Notes: generated by a model from the letters alone, not told the origin. A stretch of DNA of 55,919 nucleotides from an uncultured Oscillospiraceae bacterium (GCA_944385675.1 CALWYD010000014.1:1-55919), one strand, 5' to 3'. Shown: positions 1-14,765, counted from the first letter of the stretch. Numbers and translations are program-made.

Positions 1-785
<785 letters not shown>

Positions 786-848
786 TGGGATTTCCTCCTT
801 ATATTACAATTATTATCCTAATTTGCCGGGCTGCATCGTATCAGAGAC

Positions 849-877
849 ATTTTATCCTATTCCCTCTGGAAATGCAA
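849..877 (-). promoter_or_regulatory. Promoter for tuf
   Basis: On the minus strand TTGCAT, a 17-base spacer and TAAAAT lie in the fusA-tuf gap, about 65 bases before the tuf start. This fits the high demand for EF-Tu over the other operon products. It is predicted from the hexamers only. Confidence 0.6.
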
Positions 878-906
878 CCCTATTTTCCTGCAAACCGCAG
901 GGAAAG

Positions 907-3012
907 TTACTCCTGGCTGCGGCCTCGCTGGGCGATAATCTTCTCCGCAATGCTCTTGGGAATCTCCACATAGCTGTGGGGCTCCATGGAGTACTGGCCG
1001 CGGCCCTGGGTGGAAGAGCGCAGGTCGGTGGCGTATCCAAACATGTTGGCCAGAGGCACCAGCGCATCCACCTGGGTGGCGCCCGGACGGCTCTCCTGGC
1101 CCTGGATCTGGCCACGGCGGCTGTTCAGATCGCCTATGACGTTGCCCAAATAATCGTCGGGGACGATGACGGACACCTTCATCATAGGCTCCAGCAGGAC
1201 GGGGTCTGCTTTGCGCATAGCCTCCTTAAAGGCCATGGAACCGGCAATTTTAAAGGCCATCTCAGAGGAGTCCACCTCGTGGAAGGAGCCATCATACAAA
1301 GTGACCTTCACGTCCACCACAGGGTAGCCAGCCAGCACACCGGCCTGCATGGCGCCCTGGATACCGGCATCAACCGCAGGAATATACTCTTTGGGAATAG
1401 CGCCGCCTACCACAGCGTTTTCAAACTCGTAGCCCTTGCCGGACTCGTTGGGCTCCACGCGGATTTTAACATGGCCGTACTGACCCTTGCCACCGGACTG
1501 GCGGGCATACTTGGTGTCCTGCTCAACCGACTTCTTGATGGTCTCCTTATAGGCAACCTGAGGCGCACCCACGTTGGCCTCCACCTTGTACTCCCGCAGC
1601 AGGCGGTCCACGATGATCTCCAGGTGCAACTCGCCCATGCCGGCGATGATGGTCTGCCCCGTCTCCTCGTCGGTGTAAGTCTTAAAGGTGGGGTCCTCCT
1701 CGGCCAGCTTCATCAGGGCGATGCCCATCTTCTCCTGGCCAGCCTTGGTCTTAGGCTCGATGGCCACGCGGATAACCGGCTCGGGAAACTCCATGGACTC
1801 CAGGATGATGGGGTGCTTCTCGTCGCACAGAGTGTCGCCGGTGGTAGAGTTCTTCAGGCCAATGACCGCGGCAATGTCGCCGGAATAGACACACTCAATG
1901 TCCTCCCGGTGGTTGGCATGCATCTGCAGGATACGGCCAATGCGCTCCTTCTGCTTCTTCGTGGAGTTGAGCACAGAGGTACCTGTGTTCAGCACGCCCG
2001 AATATACCCGGATAAAGGACAGACGGCCCACGAATGGGTCCGTGGCAATCTTAAAAGCCAGGGCAGAGAAGGGACCGCTGTCGTCTGCGGCACGCTCGTC
2101 CTCCTCCTCGGTCTCGGGATTAATGCCTTTGATGGCTGGGATGTCTACAGGAGAGGGCATATAGTCCACAATGGCGTCCAGCAGCTTCTGCACACCCTTA
2201 TTCTTGTAAGAGGTGCCGCAGGCGACAGGAACCAGATGGTTCTCAATGGTGCCTTTACGGATAGCCCGACGGATCATCTCCTGGGGAACTTCCTGCTCCT
2301 CCAGCACCAACATCATAATCTCCTCGTCGATGTCGGCGCAGGCATCCAGCAGCTTCGTGCGGTACTCCTGGGCCAGCTCCATCATATCTGCAGGGATAGG
2401 CTCTACGCGCATGTCCTTGCCCATCTCGTCGTAGTACACATCAGCGTCCATTTCCACCAGGTCGATAATACCCTTAAAGGTCTCCTCAGATCCGATGGGA
2501 AGCTGAATGGGCACGGCGTTGCACTTCAGGCGATCGTGGATCATGTTCAGAACATTGTAGAAGTCGGCGCCCATGATATCCATCTTATTGACGTATATCA
2601 TGCGAGGCACCTTGTAGTGGTCGGCCTGACGCCACACAGTCTCAGACTGGGGCTCTACGCCGCCTTTAGCGCACATGACAGTGACAGAACCGTCCAGTAC
2701 GCGCAGGGAGCGCTCTACCTCTACAGTGAAGTCCACATGTCCCGGGGTGTCGATAATATTGATACGGGTCTGGGGGAACTGGTTCTTGGTTCCTTGCCAG
2801 TAGCAGGTGGTGGCGGCGGAGGTGATGGTAATGCCGCGCTCCTGCTCCTGGGCCATCCAGTCCATGGTAGCAGTGCCCTCATGGGTTTCGCCAATCTTAT
2901 AGTTCACGCCGGTATAATAGAGGATACGCTCAGTAGTGGTCGTCTTGCCCGCGTCAATGTGGGCCATGATGCCAATATTGCGCGTGTTCTCCAAAGAAAC
3001 TTTTCTAGGCAT
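907..3012 (-). CDS. fusA: Elongation factor G
   Basis: Ribosomal translocase GTPase, 701 residues, the normal length for bacterial EF-G. The G1 motif [15 protein letters not shown] is near residue 16, RGITITSAA is switch I, DTPGHVDF is G3 and NKMD is G4. The later domains include [11 protein letters not shown] (domain IV) and [14 protein letters not shown] start at 3012 lies 18 bases after rpsG, so the two genes are co-transcribed. The opposite strand shows a very long open frame here, which is a codon-bias shadow. Confidence 0.97.
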   Translation of the reverse strand: MPRKVSLENTRNIGIMAHIDAGKTTTTERILYYTGVNYKIGETHEGTATMDWMAQEQERGITITSAATTCYWQGTKNQFPQTRINIIDTPGHVDFTVEVERSLRVLDGSVTVMCAKGGVEPQSETVWRQADHYKVPRMIYVNKMDIMGADFYNVLNMIHDRLKCNAVPIQLPIGSEETFKGIIDLVEMDADVYYDEMGKDMRVEPIPADMMELAQEYRTKLLDACADIDEEIMMLVLEEQEVPQEMIRRAIRKGTIENHLVPVACGTSYKNKGVQKLLDAIVDYMPSPVDIPAIKGINPETEEEDERAADDSGPFSALAFKIATDPFVGRLSFIRVYSGVLNTGTSVLNSTKKQKERIGRILQMHANHREDIECVYSGDIAAVIGLKNSTTGDTLCDEKHPIILESMEFPEPVIRVAIEPKTKAGQEKMGIALMKLAEEDPTFKTYTDEETGQTIIAGMGELHLEIIVDRLLREYKVEANVGAPQVAYKETIKKSVEQDTKYARQSGGKGQYGHVKIRVEPNESGKGYEFENAVVGGAIPKEYIPAVDAGIQGAMQAGVLAGYPVVDVKVTLYDGSFHEVDSSEMAFKIAGSMAFKEAMRKADPVLLEPMMKVSVIVPDDYLGNVIGDLNSRRGQIQGQESRPGATQVDALVPLANMFGYATDLRSSTQGRGQYSMEPHSYVEIPKSIAEKIIAQRGRSQE

Positions 3013-3030
3013 ACTTTGTCTCCTTTTGCC

Positions 3031-3501
3031 TTACCAGCGGTAATGGGCGAACGCCTTGTTGGACTCGGCCATCTTGTGAGTGTCCTCGCGCTTCTTAACC
3101 GCGGAGCCGGTGTTATTGGCCGCGTCCATAATCTCGCCGGCTAGACGTTCCTTCATTGTTTTCTCCCCCCGGCTGCGGGCATAGTTGGTCAGCCAACGCA
3201 GGCCCAGGGTTTGACGGCGCTCGGGGCGCACTTCGATGGGCACCTGATAGGTGGCGCCGCCCACACGGCGGGCCTTGACCTCCAGGGAGGGCATGATGTT
3301 CTCGAGAGCCTGGGTGTAGACCTCCATGGGTTCCTTCCCAGTCTTCTCCTTGATAATGTCAAAGGCACCGTAGACGACCTTCTGGGCCACGCCCTTCTTG
3401 CCATCCAGCATGATGCTGTTGGTGAGCTTGGTAACCAGGACAGAGTTGTAAAGCGGATCGGGCAGAACCTCCCGCTTGGGTACATTTCCTCTTCTGGGCA
3501 C
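3031..3501 (-). CDS. rpsG: 30S ribosomal protein S7
   Basis: Primary 16S rRNA-binding protein that nucleates the 30S head; 156 residues, the usual length. It begins [15 protein letters not shown] and contains the conserved [16 protein letters not shown] stretch. The start codon is GTG at 3501, preceded by AAGGAGGG at proper spacing. No ATG fits the conserved N terminus, so GTG is chosen. The 193-base gap from rpsL is long for this operon and appears structured, with a possible internal promoter. Confidence 0.97.
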   Translation of the reverse strand: MPRRGNVPKREVLPDPLYNSVLVTKLTNSIMLDGKKGVAQKVVYGAFDIIKEKTGKEPMEVYTQALENIMPSLEVKARRVGGATYQVPIEVRPERRQTLGLRWLTNYARSRGEKTMKERLAGEIMDAANNTGSAVKKREDTHKMAESNKAFAHYRW

Positions 3502-3588
3502 TTTGCTTCCCTCCTTCTTATAAAATTAGAAATCATAGGTACTCGAAGCAAACAAGTACTCCGTGTAATGCCTGTCCGAGGTCTACCC

Positions 3589-3617
3589 ATTTTATATATG
3601 GAATAAACGCTCGGCAA
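3589..3617 (-). promoter_or_regulatory. Possible internal promoter before rpsG
   Basis: Minus strand TTGCCG, 17-base spacer, TAAAAT inside the rpsL-rpsG gap. The -35 is imperfect. It would give rpsG-fusA transcripts independent of the rpsL promoter. Confidence 0.35.
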
Positions 3618-3694
3618 GGCTGGACTGCCTTGCGCAAACGCACAATGCAATTCATGGGTTCAGGATTTTATCCTGACGGCTGAAAGAAGCAATC

Positions 3695-4117
3695 TTACTT
3701 CTTTCCGGCCTTGGGCCGCTTGGCACCGTACTTGGAGCGGGCCTGCATACGGCCGCTGACGCCCTGGGTATCCAGAGTGCCGCGAATAATGTGGTAACGC
3801 ACGCCGGGGAGATCCTTGACACGGCCGCCGCGGATCATGACCACGGAGTGCTCCTGCAGGTTGTGGCCCACGCCGGGGATATAGGCGGTGACCTCGTACC
3901 CGTTGGTCAGGCGAACACGGGCGATCTTACGCAGAGCGGAGTTCGGCTTCTTCGGGGTGGAAGTACGAACAGCAGTGCACACACCTCTCTTCTGGGGAGA
4001 GGGCAGATCGGTGCTCTTGTTCTTCAGGGTGTTCAGGCCGTGCTGGAGGGCGGGAGAGGTAGACTTGTCCGTCACCTGCTGACGTCCTTTGCGTACCAGC
4101 TGATTAAAAGTAGGCAT
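3695..4117 (-). CDS. rpsL: 30S ribosomal protein S12
   Basis: Decoding-centre ribosomal protein, 140 residues. It carries the roughly 13-residue N-terminal insertion typical of Firmicutes compared with the E. coli protein ([20 protein letters not shown] region). The streptomycin-site motif [11 protein letters not shown] is wild type in appearance, as is [19 protein letters not shown] with the Asp that can be methylthiolated. ATG at 4117 follows AAAGGAGG. It lies 109 bases downstream of the L7Ae-like gene. Confidence 0.97.
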   Translation of the reverse strand: MPTFNQLVRKGRQQVTDKSTSPALQHGLNTLKNKSTDLPSPQKRGVCTAVRTSTPKKPNSALRKIARVRLTNGYEVTAYIPGVGHNLQEHSVVMIRGGRVKDLPGVRYHIIRGTLDTQGVSGRMQARSKYGAKRPKAGKK

Positions 4118-4226
4118 TTAGTTTCCTCCTTTCCAAAAAGCTGCCCCTGGGGGCATGATATATATTTTAACAAAATAAGGTGTACCTTATTCTGCTAAAA
4201 CCAAAGAAACCATCTGTGTCGGGACA

Positions 4227-4475
4227 TTACTTTAGCAAAGCGGCTGCCGCACTGCCTACGGCAATGCCACAGGCGGTGCCCAACTCCTTCATGGACGGCA
4301 CCGTTATGACGGGAACACCCGCCTCTTCGGCCAGCTTGCCCAGCGGCTGCGTCACCCGGTGGTCGGCGTCATGGGCCAAGAAAAGCTTCTCCACTCTCCC
4401 GTCCTGAAAGGCACGCCTGACCTGTTTGGCTCCAACCACTTTGTTGGCGCTGGCTGTGTTCAGTTCTGTAAGCAT
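4227..4475 (-). CDS. L7Ae/L30e-like RNA-binding protein (YbxF type)
   Basis: 82-residue protein of the ribosomal L7Ae/L30e family, which bind kink-turn RNA. Visible motifs are the N-terminal ASANKVVGAKQVRRAF, LFLAHDAD, and MKELGTACGIAVGSAAAA at the C terminus. A longer frame begins at 4511, but the ATG at 4475 has AGGAGG eight bases upstream and gives the length of Bacillus YbxF, so that start is chosen. In Bacillus this gene sits between rpoC and rpsL. Here it still heads the rpsL operon but is separated from rpoC by a serpin and a ferredoxin on the other strand. Confidence 0.9.
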   Translation of the reverse strand: MLTELNTASANKVVGAKQVRRAFQDGRVEKLFLAHDADHRVTQPLGKLAEEAGVPVITVPSMKELGTACGIAVGSAAAALLK

Positions 4476-4785
4476 TTCGGTGCCCTCCTCCCCCAGTTTT
4501 GGGTGTTTCATCGGTTAACAGGCCGCAAAACCCCTCCCACCGCAAGTTGAAATTATATCATGTCCCCTGCGCTCCGTCAAGGATGAATCGCAGAGAAATC
4601 CACAAAGTTTTCCACCTGCTTCCTCTTCTTTTGCTCTGCCGATACAAAAAATAATTTTTTGCTGCGCAACCGCACCTCTTTTTTTACGTCTGAGTGGATG
4701 AACAGACTTTCAGATGCCCCCACGTGCCCGGAAGATCCTACCTGCCTCTTGTCTCTATGTGCAATATTTAAAAGGAGGGATTTTT
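4476..4785. other. Divergent intergenic region, L7Ae-like/serpin
   Basis: 310 bases without a gene. It holds the ybxF-rpsL promoter on the minus strand (4552-4580) and the serpin Shine-Dalgarno at 4772-4777. The rest is T-rich on the plus strand. I could not find a convincing plus-strand promoter for the serpin; TTTTGC/TAATTT near 4630-4660 is weak. Confidence 0.6.
4552..4580 (-). promoter_or_regulatory. Promoter of the L7Ae-like/rpsL/rpsG/fusA operon
   Basis: Minus strand TTGACG, exactly 17 bases, then TATAAT. The start point should fall near 4545, giving a leader of about 70 bases to the ATG at 4475. It makes this operon independent of rpoBC, which ends at a strong terminator on the far side of the serpin. 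Confidence 0.85.
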
Positions 4786-6033
4786 ATGAACCGTATGCGT
4801 TCCATTATGCTGTCTGTCTGCCTACTGCTGGGGCTTTTGCCCGGCTGCACCGCCGCCTCCGCCGCCCGGGAGCTCAGTGTTACAGAGGTATATGAAGTTA
4901 ACTACGACGGCTCTCCGGAGTTAGCTGAAGCTGTGGATACCGCCCTGGCAGCCCTAGGTTTGGAACTTCTCCGGAATACCCGTCAAGCTCAGCAGGACAG
5001 TGTTCTCCTCTCCCCTCTTTCTGTGGCTTTGGCCCTGTCCATGGCCGCCAACGGTGCGGAAGAAGAGACACTCCGCCAATTTCAGGACCTGCTTGCCGGC
5101 GGAAGTGGTATGGACGTGCTCAACGCCCGGTGTCGTCAACTGATGGAGGAATACCAGAATCTAGGCGGGAGTTCTGAGTGTTCTATTGCCAACAGCATTT
5201 GGGTAGACCCGGACGGCCAAATCCGGGAGGACTTCATCGGCAAATGCGCCGGGATTTTTGATGCCCAGGTATTTCAGGGTGAGCTGTCTGCTCGGGGAAT
5301 CGTGGGAGATCTTAACGGCTGGGTGTCCAAGCACACCAACCAGATGATTCCCACCATCATCTCCAACCCCTTTGATGAGAGTACCGCCGCTGTGTTGGTC
5401 AACGCTCTATACCTGAAAAATACCTGGGAGAGCAAGTTTGATCCCAACAGCACCCACCCCCGGGACTTTACCCACTCTGGCGGCCGCACCACATCTATGG
5501 ATTTTCTCAACAAGGGAAATTCCACCTTACCCTACCTCCGGGGGGACGGAGTACAGGGGGTGGTGCTGCCCTATGACGACGGGCGCCTTGGCTTCTTCGC
5601 TCTCCTGCCTGACGGGGATCTGGACAGCTGGCTGGACGGATTGGAGGGAGATAAACTGCCCCAGCTGCTGGCCGACCGGGAGGATGCTCAGTTCCTCCAC
5701 CTGGCTGTCCCTAAGTTTGAGGCATCCTGGAGCGGTGAGCTAAGAGACATCCTGGCTGCTCTCGGTCTGGAAGACGCCTTCACCCCGGGGATAGCCGACT
5801 TCTCCCTGCTGGGGGACAGCCCAGGAGGCTACTACCTCTCCTGCGTAATCCACGCTGCGAGAATTGAGGTGAATGAAAAAGGAACTCAGGCGGCCGCCGC
5901 CACGGTAGTGGGGGCCAGCGGAGCATCCGCTCCACCGGAAAAGGGCATCACCCTGGTCTTTGACCGGCCCTGCATCTATGGAAGCGCAGATCTGGAGACA
6001 GGCATTCCCCTGTTTCTGGGTACGTTTGAATAA
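4786..6033 (+). CDS. Secreted serpin lipoprotein, inhibitory type
   Basis: 415-residue serine-protease inhibitor fold. The ATG at 4786 is chosen over the in-frame upstream 4714 because AAAGGAGG precedes it and it creates a signal peptide ending in the lipobox-like LLPGC (Cys21). Serpin signatures are SPLSVALALSMAANGA, NSIWVD and LVNALYLKNTWESKF. The hinge EKGTQAAAAT (residues 364-373) matches the inhibitory consensus with small P12-P9 residues. Counting 17 from the hinge Glu puts the scissile bond at Ala380-Ser381, which suggests elastase-like targets (inference). Gut clostridial serpins (siropins) are known from Eubacterium siraeum. A ferredoxin gene follows after 53 bases on the same strand. 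The lipobox Pro at -2 is unusual, so lipidation is less sure than export. Confidence 0.93.
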   Translation: MNRMRSIMLSVCLLLGLLPGCTAASAARELSVTEVYEVNYDGSPELAEAVDTALAALGLELLRNTRQAQQDSVLLSPLSVALALSMAANGAEEETLRQFQDLLAGGSGMDVLNARCRQLMEEYQNLGGSSECSIANSIWVDPDGQIREDFIGKCAGIFDAQVFQGELSARGIVGDLNGWVSKHTNQMIPTIISNPFDESTAAVLVNALYLKNTWESKFDPNSTHPRDFTHSGGRTTSMDFLNKGNSTLPYLRGDGVQGVVLPYDDGRLGFFALLPDGDLDSWLDGLEGDKLPQLLADREDAQFLHLAVPKFEASWSGELRDILAALGLEDAFTPGIADFSLLGDSPGGYYLSCVIHAARIEVNEKGTQAAAATVVGASGASAPPEKGITLVFDRPCIYGSADLETGIPLFLGTFE

Positions 6034-6086
6034 GAGTCTTTTGGCAGGACATGCTACCTCCATCCGAAAAGGGAGGAGGAAATTCC

Positions 6087-6272
6087 ATGACCATCCATGT
6101 CAATGAAGCCTGTGTGGGCTGCGGCCTGTGCGTCAACATCTGCCCTCAGGTGTTTACTATGACCGATGAGGGGGTGGCTGCCGCCCGGGACGAGATCTTC
6201 CCTGAGCAGGAGGCCCAGGCCCAGGAGGCGGCGGAAAGCTGCCCCGCCGGAGCAATTGAAGTGACTCCTTAA
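6087..6272 (+). CDS. Small single-cluster [4Fe-4S] ferredoxin
   Basis: 61-residue cytoplasmic electron carrier. Cys9, Cys12 and Cys15 in CVGCGLCVNICP and Cys52 in ESCPAGAI are the four expected cluster ligands, as in Thermotoga-type ferredoxins. Cys19 remains where those proteins have a disulfide Cys, but its partner is missing. ATG at 6087 follows GGGAGGAGGA. It lies 53 bases after the serpin and converges on rpoC. A functional link with the serpin is not evident; they may just share a transcript. Confidence 0.9.
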   Translation: MTIHVNEACVGCGLCVNICPQVFTMTDEGVAAARDEIFPEQEAQAQEAAESCPAGAIEVTP

Positions 6273-6334
6273 ATCAGGCAAACTCAAATACTGGGCCCTT
6301 GGAACAATTTACGACCCCAGCGGAAAAATCAAAA

Positions 6335-6371
6335 AAGCGGACGGCCGCCTCTTTGAGGCGGCCGTCCGCTT
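6335..6371 (-). terminator. rpoBC operon terminator
   Basis: Perfect 17-bp stem (AAGCGGACGGCCGCCTC and its complement) with a 3-base loop. On the minus strand it is followed by TTTTGATTTTT. It lies 18 bases after the rpoC stop. On the plus strand there is no T-run, so it acts mainly for rpoBC. Confidence 0.93.
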
Positions 6372-6388
6372 ACCATTAAAAGTTCATT

Positions 6389-9300
6389 TTACAAAGGCGC
6401 ATCCTCACAGGGGTGTTGAGCAGATGTCTCCAGCTCAATGGCGCCTGTTTCAAAGAACAAAGGCTCCTCGTCACGGTCCTCCTGGGGTTCCGCCAGAGCG
6501 TCGGTCACAATGGAGCCGCCGTCCATGCCGGGCAGGTTGCCCTCATCATCAATGGGGTCTTCCTTCCGGTACTGGGCCAGGCCGGAGCCGGCAGGGATGA
6601 GCTTGCCGATAATGACATTCTCCTTCAGGCCCAGCAGGTGGTCCACTTTGCCCTTGATAGCCGCCTCGGTAAGCACTTTCGTGGTCTCCTGGAAGGAGGC
6701 AGCAGACAGGAAGGATTCGGTGGCCAGAGAGGCCTTGGTGATGCCCATGAGCAGGCGGGTACAGGTGGGCAGGCGCAACTCCTCCCCCATCTCGTTCTTC
6801 TCCCCCGCCTCAATTCGGGCCTTCACGGCCTCCTCGGCATCCATAAACTCCACAATATCAATGGTGGAGCCAGACAGCAGGCTGGAATCGCCCGCGTCCT
6901 CCACCCGCACCTTGCGCATCATCTGGCGGACAATGACCTCGATGTGTTTGTCGTTGGTGTCCACGCCCTGCTGACGGTACACCTTCTGCACCTCACGGAT
7001 GAGGTAGTTGTGGCAGTCAGACAGGCCGCGGATGCGCAAAACCTCATGGGGAGACAGGGCGCCCTCGGTGAGCTCGATACCCTTTTCCACCACGTCTCCG
7101 TCTTTTACCTTGATGCCCGCAGAGTAGGGCAGCGCATAGGTCACCACCTCGCCGTCGTCGGCAGTGATGGTCACGTTGCACATGACGTTGCGCTTGGTCT
7201 CCTCGCTGGTCACCCGGCCGCCGATCTCAGCCAACTGGGCCATCTTCTTGGGCTTGCGGGCCTCAAACAGTTCCTCAACACGGGGAAGACCTTGGGTAAT
7301 ATCGCCCCCGGCCACGCCGCCGGTGTGGAAGGTACGCATGGTCAGCTGGGTACCCGGCTCACCGATAGACTGAGCAGCGATGATGCCTACAGCCTCGCCA
7401 GCTCCCACCGGCTCGCCGATAGCCAGGTTGATGCCGTAGCACTTGGCACACACCCCGCTGCGGGAGCGGCAGGTGAGCACGGAGCGGATTTTCACGCTGT
7501 GGATGCCGTGGGACTCCAGCACAGCGGCATCCTCTTTGCGCAGCATGGTATCCCGGGTGTAGAGCACCTCCCCCGTCTGGGGATCCACAATGTCCTGGGC
7601 AGGATAGCGGCCATGGACACGCTCGGCAAAGGTCTCAATGACCTGGCCATACTCCTGGATTTCACTGACCTCGATGCCGTCAGTGGTACCGCAGTCGTCC
7701 TCCCGAATGATGACCTCCTGGCTCACATCCACCAGACGGCGGGTCAAGTAACCAGAGTCTGCGGTACGCAGGGCAGTATCAGCCATGCCCTTCCGGGCGC
7801 CTCTGGAGGAAATGAAGTACTCCAACACGCTAAGGCCCTCACGGAAGTTGGCCTTGATGGGGATCTCAATGGTACGCCCGGCGGTGTCAGCCATCAGGCC
7901 GCGCATGCCGGCCAGCTGACGGATCTGGGCCATGGAACCACGGGCACCGGAGTCGGCCATCATAAAGATGGGGTTGTAGCGGTCCATGGACGCCTGGAGA
8001 GCGTCGGTGACGTCCTTGGTGGTCTGTTCCCAGGCGGCTACCGTCAGACGGTAGCGCTCGTCGTTGGTAATAAGGCCCCGGCGGTACTGCCGGTCAATTT
8101 TAATGATCTCTTTCTCCGTCTCGTGAATGAGCTCATACTTCTTCTCCGGGACGGTCATATCTGCGATGGCTACGGTCAGGGAGCCTACGGTGGAGTAGTG
8201 GTAACCAAGGTCCTTGATAGCGTCCAGCACACCGGCAGAGACGGTAAATCCGTGCTTGGTAATACACTTGTCAATGATCTTGCCCAGCTGCTTCTTGCCC
8301 ACCACAAAGTTGATTTCCGGCTCGAACATCATCTCCGGGTCAGAGCGATCCACAAAGCCCAGGTCCTGGGGCACAGCCTCGTTGTAGATGAGGCGGCCCA
8401 CGGTGGTCTCCACCAGCCTGTGCTGCATCACCCCGTCAATCTCCCGATACATACGCACCTTGATGGGCGAGTGGAGGGTGACCACTCCCGCGTCGTAGGC
8501 CAACATAGCCTCGTCCTTGTCGGCAAAGACGTGGCCAGTGCCCTCCTCGTCCCGGGTATAGGTCAGGTAGTAGGAACCCAGTACCATGTCCTGAGTGGGG
8601 ATGGTGACGGGGCCGCCGTCCTGGGGCCGCAGCAGGTTGTTGGCCGAGAGCATGAGGATACGTGCCTCGGTCTGGGCCTCGGCGGACAGGGGGACGTGGA
8701 CGGCCATCTGGTCGCCGTCAAAGTCGGCGTTAAAAGCGGTACACACCAGGGGGTGGAGCTTGATGGCGCGGCCCTCCACCAGCACCGGCTCGAAGGCCTG
8801 GATGCCCAGGCGGTGCAGGGTAGGCGCGCGGTTAAGCATGACGGGGTGATCCTTAATCACAAACTCCAGGGCGTCCCACACAGCGGCCTCGCCTTTTTCC
8901 ACCATCTTCTTGGCAGCCTTGATGTTGTTGGCCAGGCCGTCGTCCACCAGTTTCTTCATAACGAAGGGGCGGAACAGCTCAATGGCCATCTCCTTGGGCA
9001 GGCCGCACTGGTAGATCTTCAGGCTGGGGCCCACCACAATCACGGAACGGCCGGAGTAATCCACCCGCTTGCCCAGCAGGTTCTGACGGAAACGCCCCTG
9101 CTTTCCTTTAAGCATGTCGGACAAGGACTTGAGGGCGCGGTTGTTGGCGCCGGTGACGGCACGGCCCCGGCGGCCGTTGTCAATAAGAGCGTCCACCGCT
9201 TCCTGGAGCATGCGTTTCTCATTGCGCACAATGATGTCGGGGGCATTGAGCTGAATAAGCCGCTTCAGGCGGTTATTGCGGTTGATGACCCGGCGGTACA

Positions 9301-10066
9301 GGTCGTTCAGGTCAGAGGAGGCGTACCGACCGCCGTCCAGGGGTACCATAGGCCGGATCTCCGGCGGGATGACAGGGAGCACGTCGATAATCATCCACTC
9401 AGGCTTGTTTCCGGACAGGCGGAAGGCATCTACCACCTCCAGGCGCTTGACAATGCGGGCCTTCTTCTGGCCGGAGGCATCTTTCAGTTCAGCCCGCAGT
9501 TGGGCGGACAGCTCCTCCAGGTCGATTTGCTGCAACAGCTTCTTGACCGCCTCAGCCCCCATCCCTGCGTCAAAGTCGTCCTCATACTTCTCCCGCATAT
9601 CCCGGTATTCCTTCTCGGATAGGATCTGGTTTTTGGCCAGGGGGGAGAACCCGGGGTCAATGACAATATAGGCAGCAAAGTACAGTACCTTCTCCAGAAT
9701 CCGAGGACTGATATCCAGCAACAGACCCATACGGGAGGGAATGCCCTTAAAATACCAGATGTGGGAGACGGGAGCGGCCAGTTCAATATGGCCCATACGC
9801 TCCCGGCGTACCTTAGCCTTGGTGATTTCCACGCCGCAGCGGTCACAGATCTTGCCCTTGTAGCGGATCTTCTTATATTTACCGCAGTTGCACTCCCAAT
9901 CCTTGGTAGGGCCAAAGATCTTCTCGCAGAACAGTCCGTCCTTCTCGGGCTTCAAAGTGCGGTAGTTAATGGTCTCAGGCCGCTTGACCTCGCCGTAGGA
10001 CCACTCGCGGATCTGCTCAGGGGAGGCGATGCCAATGCGGATGGCGTCAAATTCAGCGTAACTCAT
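6389..10066 (-). CDS. rpoC: RNA polymerase subunit beta'
   Basis: 1225 residues, the normal Firmicute length. The N-terminal zinc site has Cys59, Cys61, Cys74 and Cys77. The catalytic [12 protein letters not shown] that binds Mg2+ lies in the middle third. A second zinc site uses the Cys residues around [13 protein letters not shown]. The trigger-loop/bridge region is seen in [19 protein letters not shown] at 10066 follows GGGAGGAG and is 21 bases after rpoB. The minus-strand operon ends just beyond this gene at a strong terminator, not in rpsL as in Bacillus. Confidence 0.98.
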   Translation of the reverse strand: MSYAEFDAIRIGIASPEQIREWSYGEVKRPETINYRTLKPEKDGLFCEKIFGPTKDWECNCGKYKKIRYKGKICDRCGVEITKAKVRRERMGHIELAAPVSHIWYFKGIPSRMGLLLDISPRILEKVLYFAAYIVIDPGFSPLAKNQILSEKEYRDMREKYEDDFDAGMGAEAVKKLLQQIDLEELSAQLRAELKDASGQKKARIVKRLEVVDAFRLSGNKPEWMIIDVLPVIPPEIRPMVPLDGGRYASSDLNDLYRRVINRNNRLKRLIQLNAPDIIVRNEKRMLQEAVDALIDNGRRGRAVTGANNRALKSLSDMLKGKQGRFRQNLLGKRVDYSGRSVIVVGPSLKIYQCGLPKEMAIELFRPFVMKKLVDDGLANNIKAAKKMVEKGEAAVWDALEFVIKDHPVMLNRAPTLHRLGIQAFEPVLVEGRAIKLHPLVCTAFNADFDGDQMAVHVPLSAEAQTEARILMLSANNLLRPQDGGPVTIPTQDMVLGSYYLTYTRDEEGTGHVFADKDEAMLAYDAGVVTLHSPIKVRMYREIDGVMQHRLVETTVGRLIYNEAVPQDLGFVDRSDPEMMFEPEINFVVGKKQLGKIIDKCITKHGFTVSAGVLDAIKDLGYHYSTVGSLTVAIADMTVPEKKYELIHETEKEIIKIDRQYRRGLITNDERYRLTVAAWEQTTKDVTDALQASMDRYNPIFMMADSGARGSMAQIRQLAGMRGLMADTAGRTIEIPIKANFREGLSVLEYFISSRGARKGMADTALRTADSGYLTRRLVDVSQEVIIREDDCGTTDGIEVSEIQEYGQVIETFAERVHGRYPAQDIVDPQTGEVLYTRDTMLRKEDAAVLESHGIHSVKIRSVLTCRSRSGVCAKCYGINLAIGEPVGAGEAVGIIAAQSIGEPGTQLTMRTFHTGGVAGGDITQGLPRVEELFEARKPKKMAQLAEIGGRVTSEETKRNVMCNVTITADDGEVVTYALPYSAGIKVKDGDVVEKGIELTEGALSPHEVLRIRGLSDCHNYLIREVQKVYRQQGVDTNDKHIEVIVRQMMRKVRVEDAGDSSLLSGSTIDIVEFMDAEEAVKARIEAGEKNEMGEELRLPTCTRLLMGITKASLATESFLSAASFQETTKVLTEAAIKGKVDHLLGLKENVIIGKLIPAGSGLAQYRKEDPIDDEGNLPGMDGGSIVTDALAEPQEDRDEEPLFFETGAIELETSAQHPCEDAPL

Positions 10067-10087
10067 GTTCTAATCTCCTCCCGTTCC

Positions 10088-13936
<3,849 letters not shown>

Positions 13937-14135
13937 TCTAAAAAATCAACTCGCTTTCTTTTGACTCAACGGTTGGTTCTCACGGGTTCCCGCCCCGGAT
14001 GCAGGGAAAAACGGGGGATTTGTCGTCATTTTGCACAATTCCGGCTCCGCTCCGCTTTTCCGCACACCCGGCAGCGTTGATTTTTTCCCTCCATGTCCCC
14101 TTGCCAATTTCACGGTCCTGTGGTACACTACGTCC

Positions 14136-14157
14136 AGAGCATGGGGGGGCATGCTCT
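14136..14157. repeat. Hairpin in the rpoB leader
   Basis: Inverted repeat AGAGCATG / CATGCTCT around six G residues. On the plus strand it is followed by TTTTTT and looks like a terminator, although no plus-strand gene precedes it. In the rpoB transcript it forms about 20 bases after the predicted start, as a stem with a C-rich loop. It could stabilise the mRNA 5' end or block antisense transcription (inference). Confidence 0.6.
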
Positions 14158-14184
14158 TTTTTCTTAGGGACATAAGAGCATTTT

Positions 14185-14214
14185 ATTGTACCATGAGGGT
14201 TTGCTGTCTGTCAA
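14185..14214 (-). promoter_or_regulatory. rpoB promoter
   Basis: Minus strand consensus TTGACA, 18-base spacer, extended -10 TGGTACAAT. Predicted start is near 14178, giving a leader of about 240 bases. Confidence 0.85.
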
Positions 14215-14348
14215 GGCAAACCTTCATTTTTTTGTAATTTTTTCCTGTTTTTTTGCTTTCAGCCAAGGGATGGAACAAATTTTTTATTTTTCTATGTAAG
14301 AAAATTGTTTCGGCCGGCACTTTTTATCAAAAAATATCGGGAAAAGAT

Positions 14349-14377
14349 TTGACAGCTGGTAACAAATATGTTACAAT
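14349..14377 (+). promoter_or_regulatory. Promoter with embedded palindrome
   Basis: TTGACA, 17 bases, TACAAT, with GTAAC-AAATAT-GTTAC (14359-14374) in the spacer and overlapping the -10. The palindrome suggests a repressor site; the regulator is unknown. It drives the small protein at 14416 and probably the NlpC/P60 gene. Confidence 0.8.
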
Positions 14378-14415
14378 TCGGTTACAAGTTCTATTTGAAG
14401 TTCAGGAGGCATTTC

Positions 14416-14706
14416 ATGGCAAGCCAATCCCTTCCCCTCACTTATAAGGGGCATCCCCTGCGCCGGAAAGACAACTTAATTTATTACGGAACTATGGCAG
14501 AAAAATATATTATCATGCTTCAGATCCTCTCCACTAAAAACGTGGATGGTCTGGAAATGGCCGATCGGGTTTCCGTTCAGCTTCAGCTCACCGATCCTGA
14601 TCTGAAAAGTCGGGACCGTGTGGTGAAAAAAAGCGAGAAGGACAGCCTCTATGCAGCCATGGATGTGGCAAGCGTATGGCTGGAGCGGGCACTGAACTCC
14701 AAGTGA
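14416..14706 (+). CDS. Conserved hypothetical protein, 96 aa
   Basis: Cytoplasmic protein with no signal peptide or membrane segment. The ATG at 14416 has AGGAGG at ideal spacing, preferred over the upstream in-frame 14368. It starts with TYKGHPLRRKDNLIYYG, continues with YIIMLQILSTKNVDGLEMA and ends in a charged helix with AAMDVASVWLERALN. I recall similar hypothetical proteins in Clostridia, but no function. It has a consensus promoter with a palindrome and lies 59 bases upstream of a secreted hydrolase. Its position next to rpoB may be chance. Confidence 0.8.
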   Translation: MASQSLPLTYKGHPLRRKDNLIYYGTMAEKYIIMLQILSTKNVDGLEMADRVSVQLQLTDPDLKSRDRVVKKSEKDSLYAAMDVASVWLERALNSK

Positions 14707-14765
14707 TCTGCCCCCCAGTATCCAGATAAAATTAGAAACAGAAACAATACAGGAGGACATTAGCC

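Larger units (their letters stand above)
13937..14415. other. Divergent intergenic region rpoB / conserved small protein
   Basis: 479 bases. It holds the rpoB leader and promoter (14185-14214, minus), a hairpin at 14136-14157, and the plus-strand promoter at 14349-14377 with an overlapping palindrome. There is no L10/L7-L12 gene. The remainder is AT-rich (14220-14340). Confidence 0.7.

Noticed and set aside
6413-9622. 1069-codon open frame antisense to rpoC
   Set aside because: Same effect of GC-rich third positions; composition is Leu/Gly/His/Val-rich with no domain.
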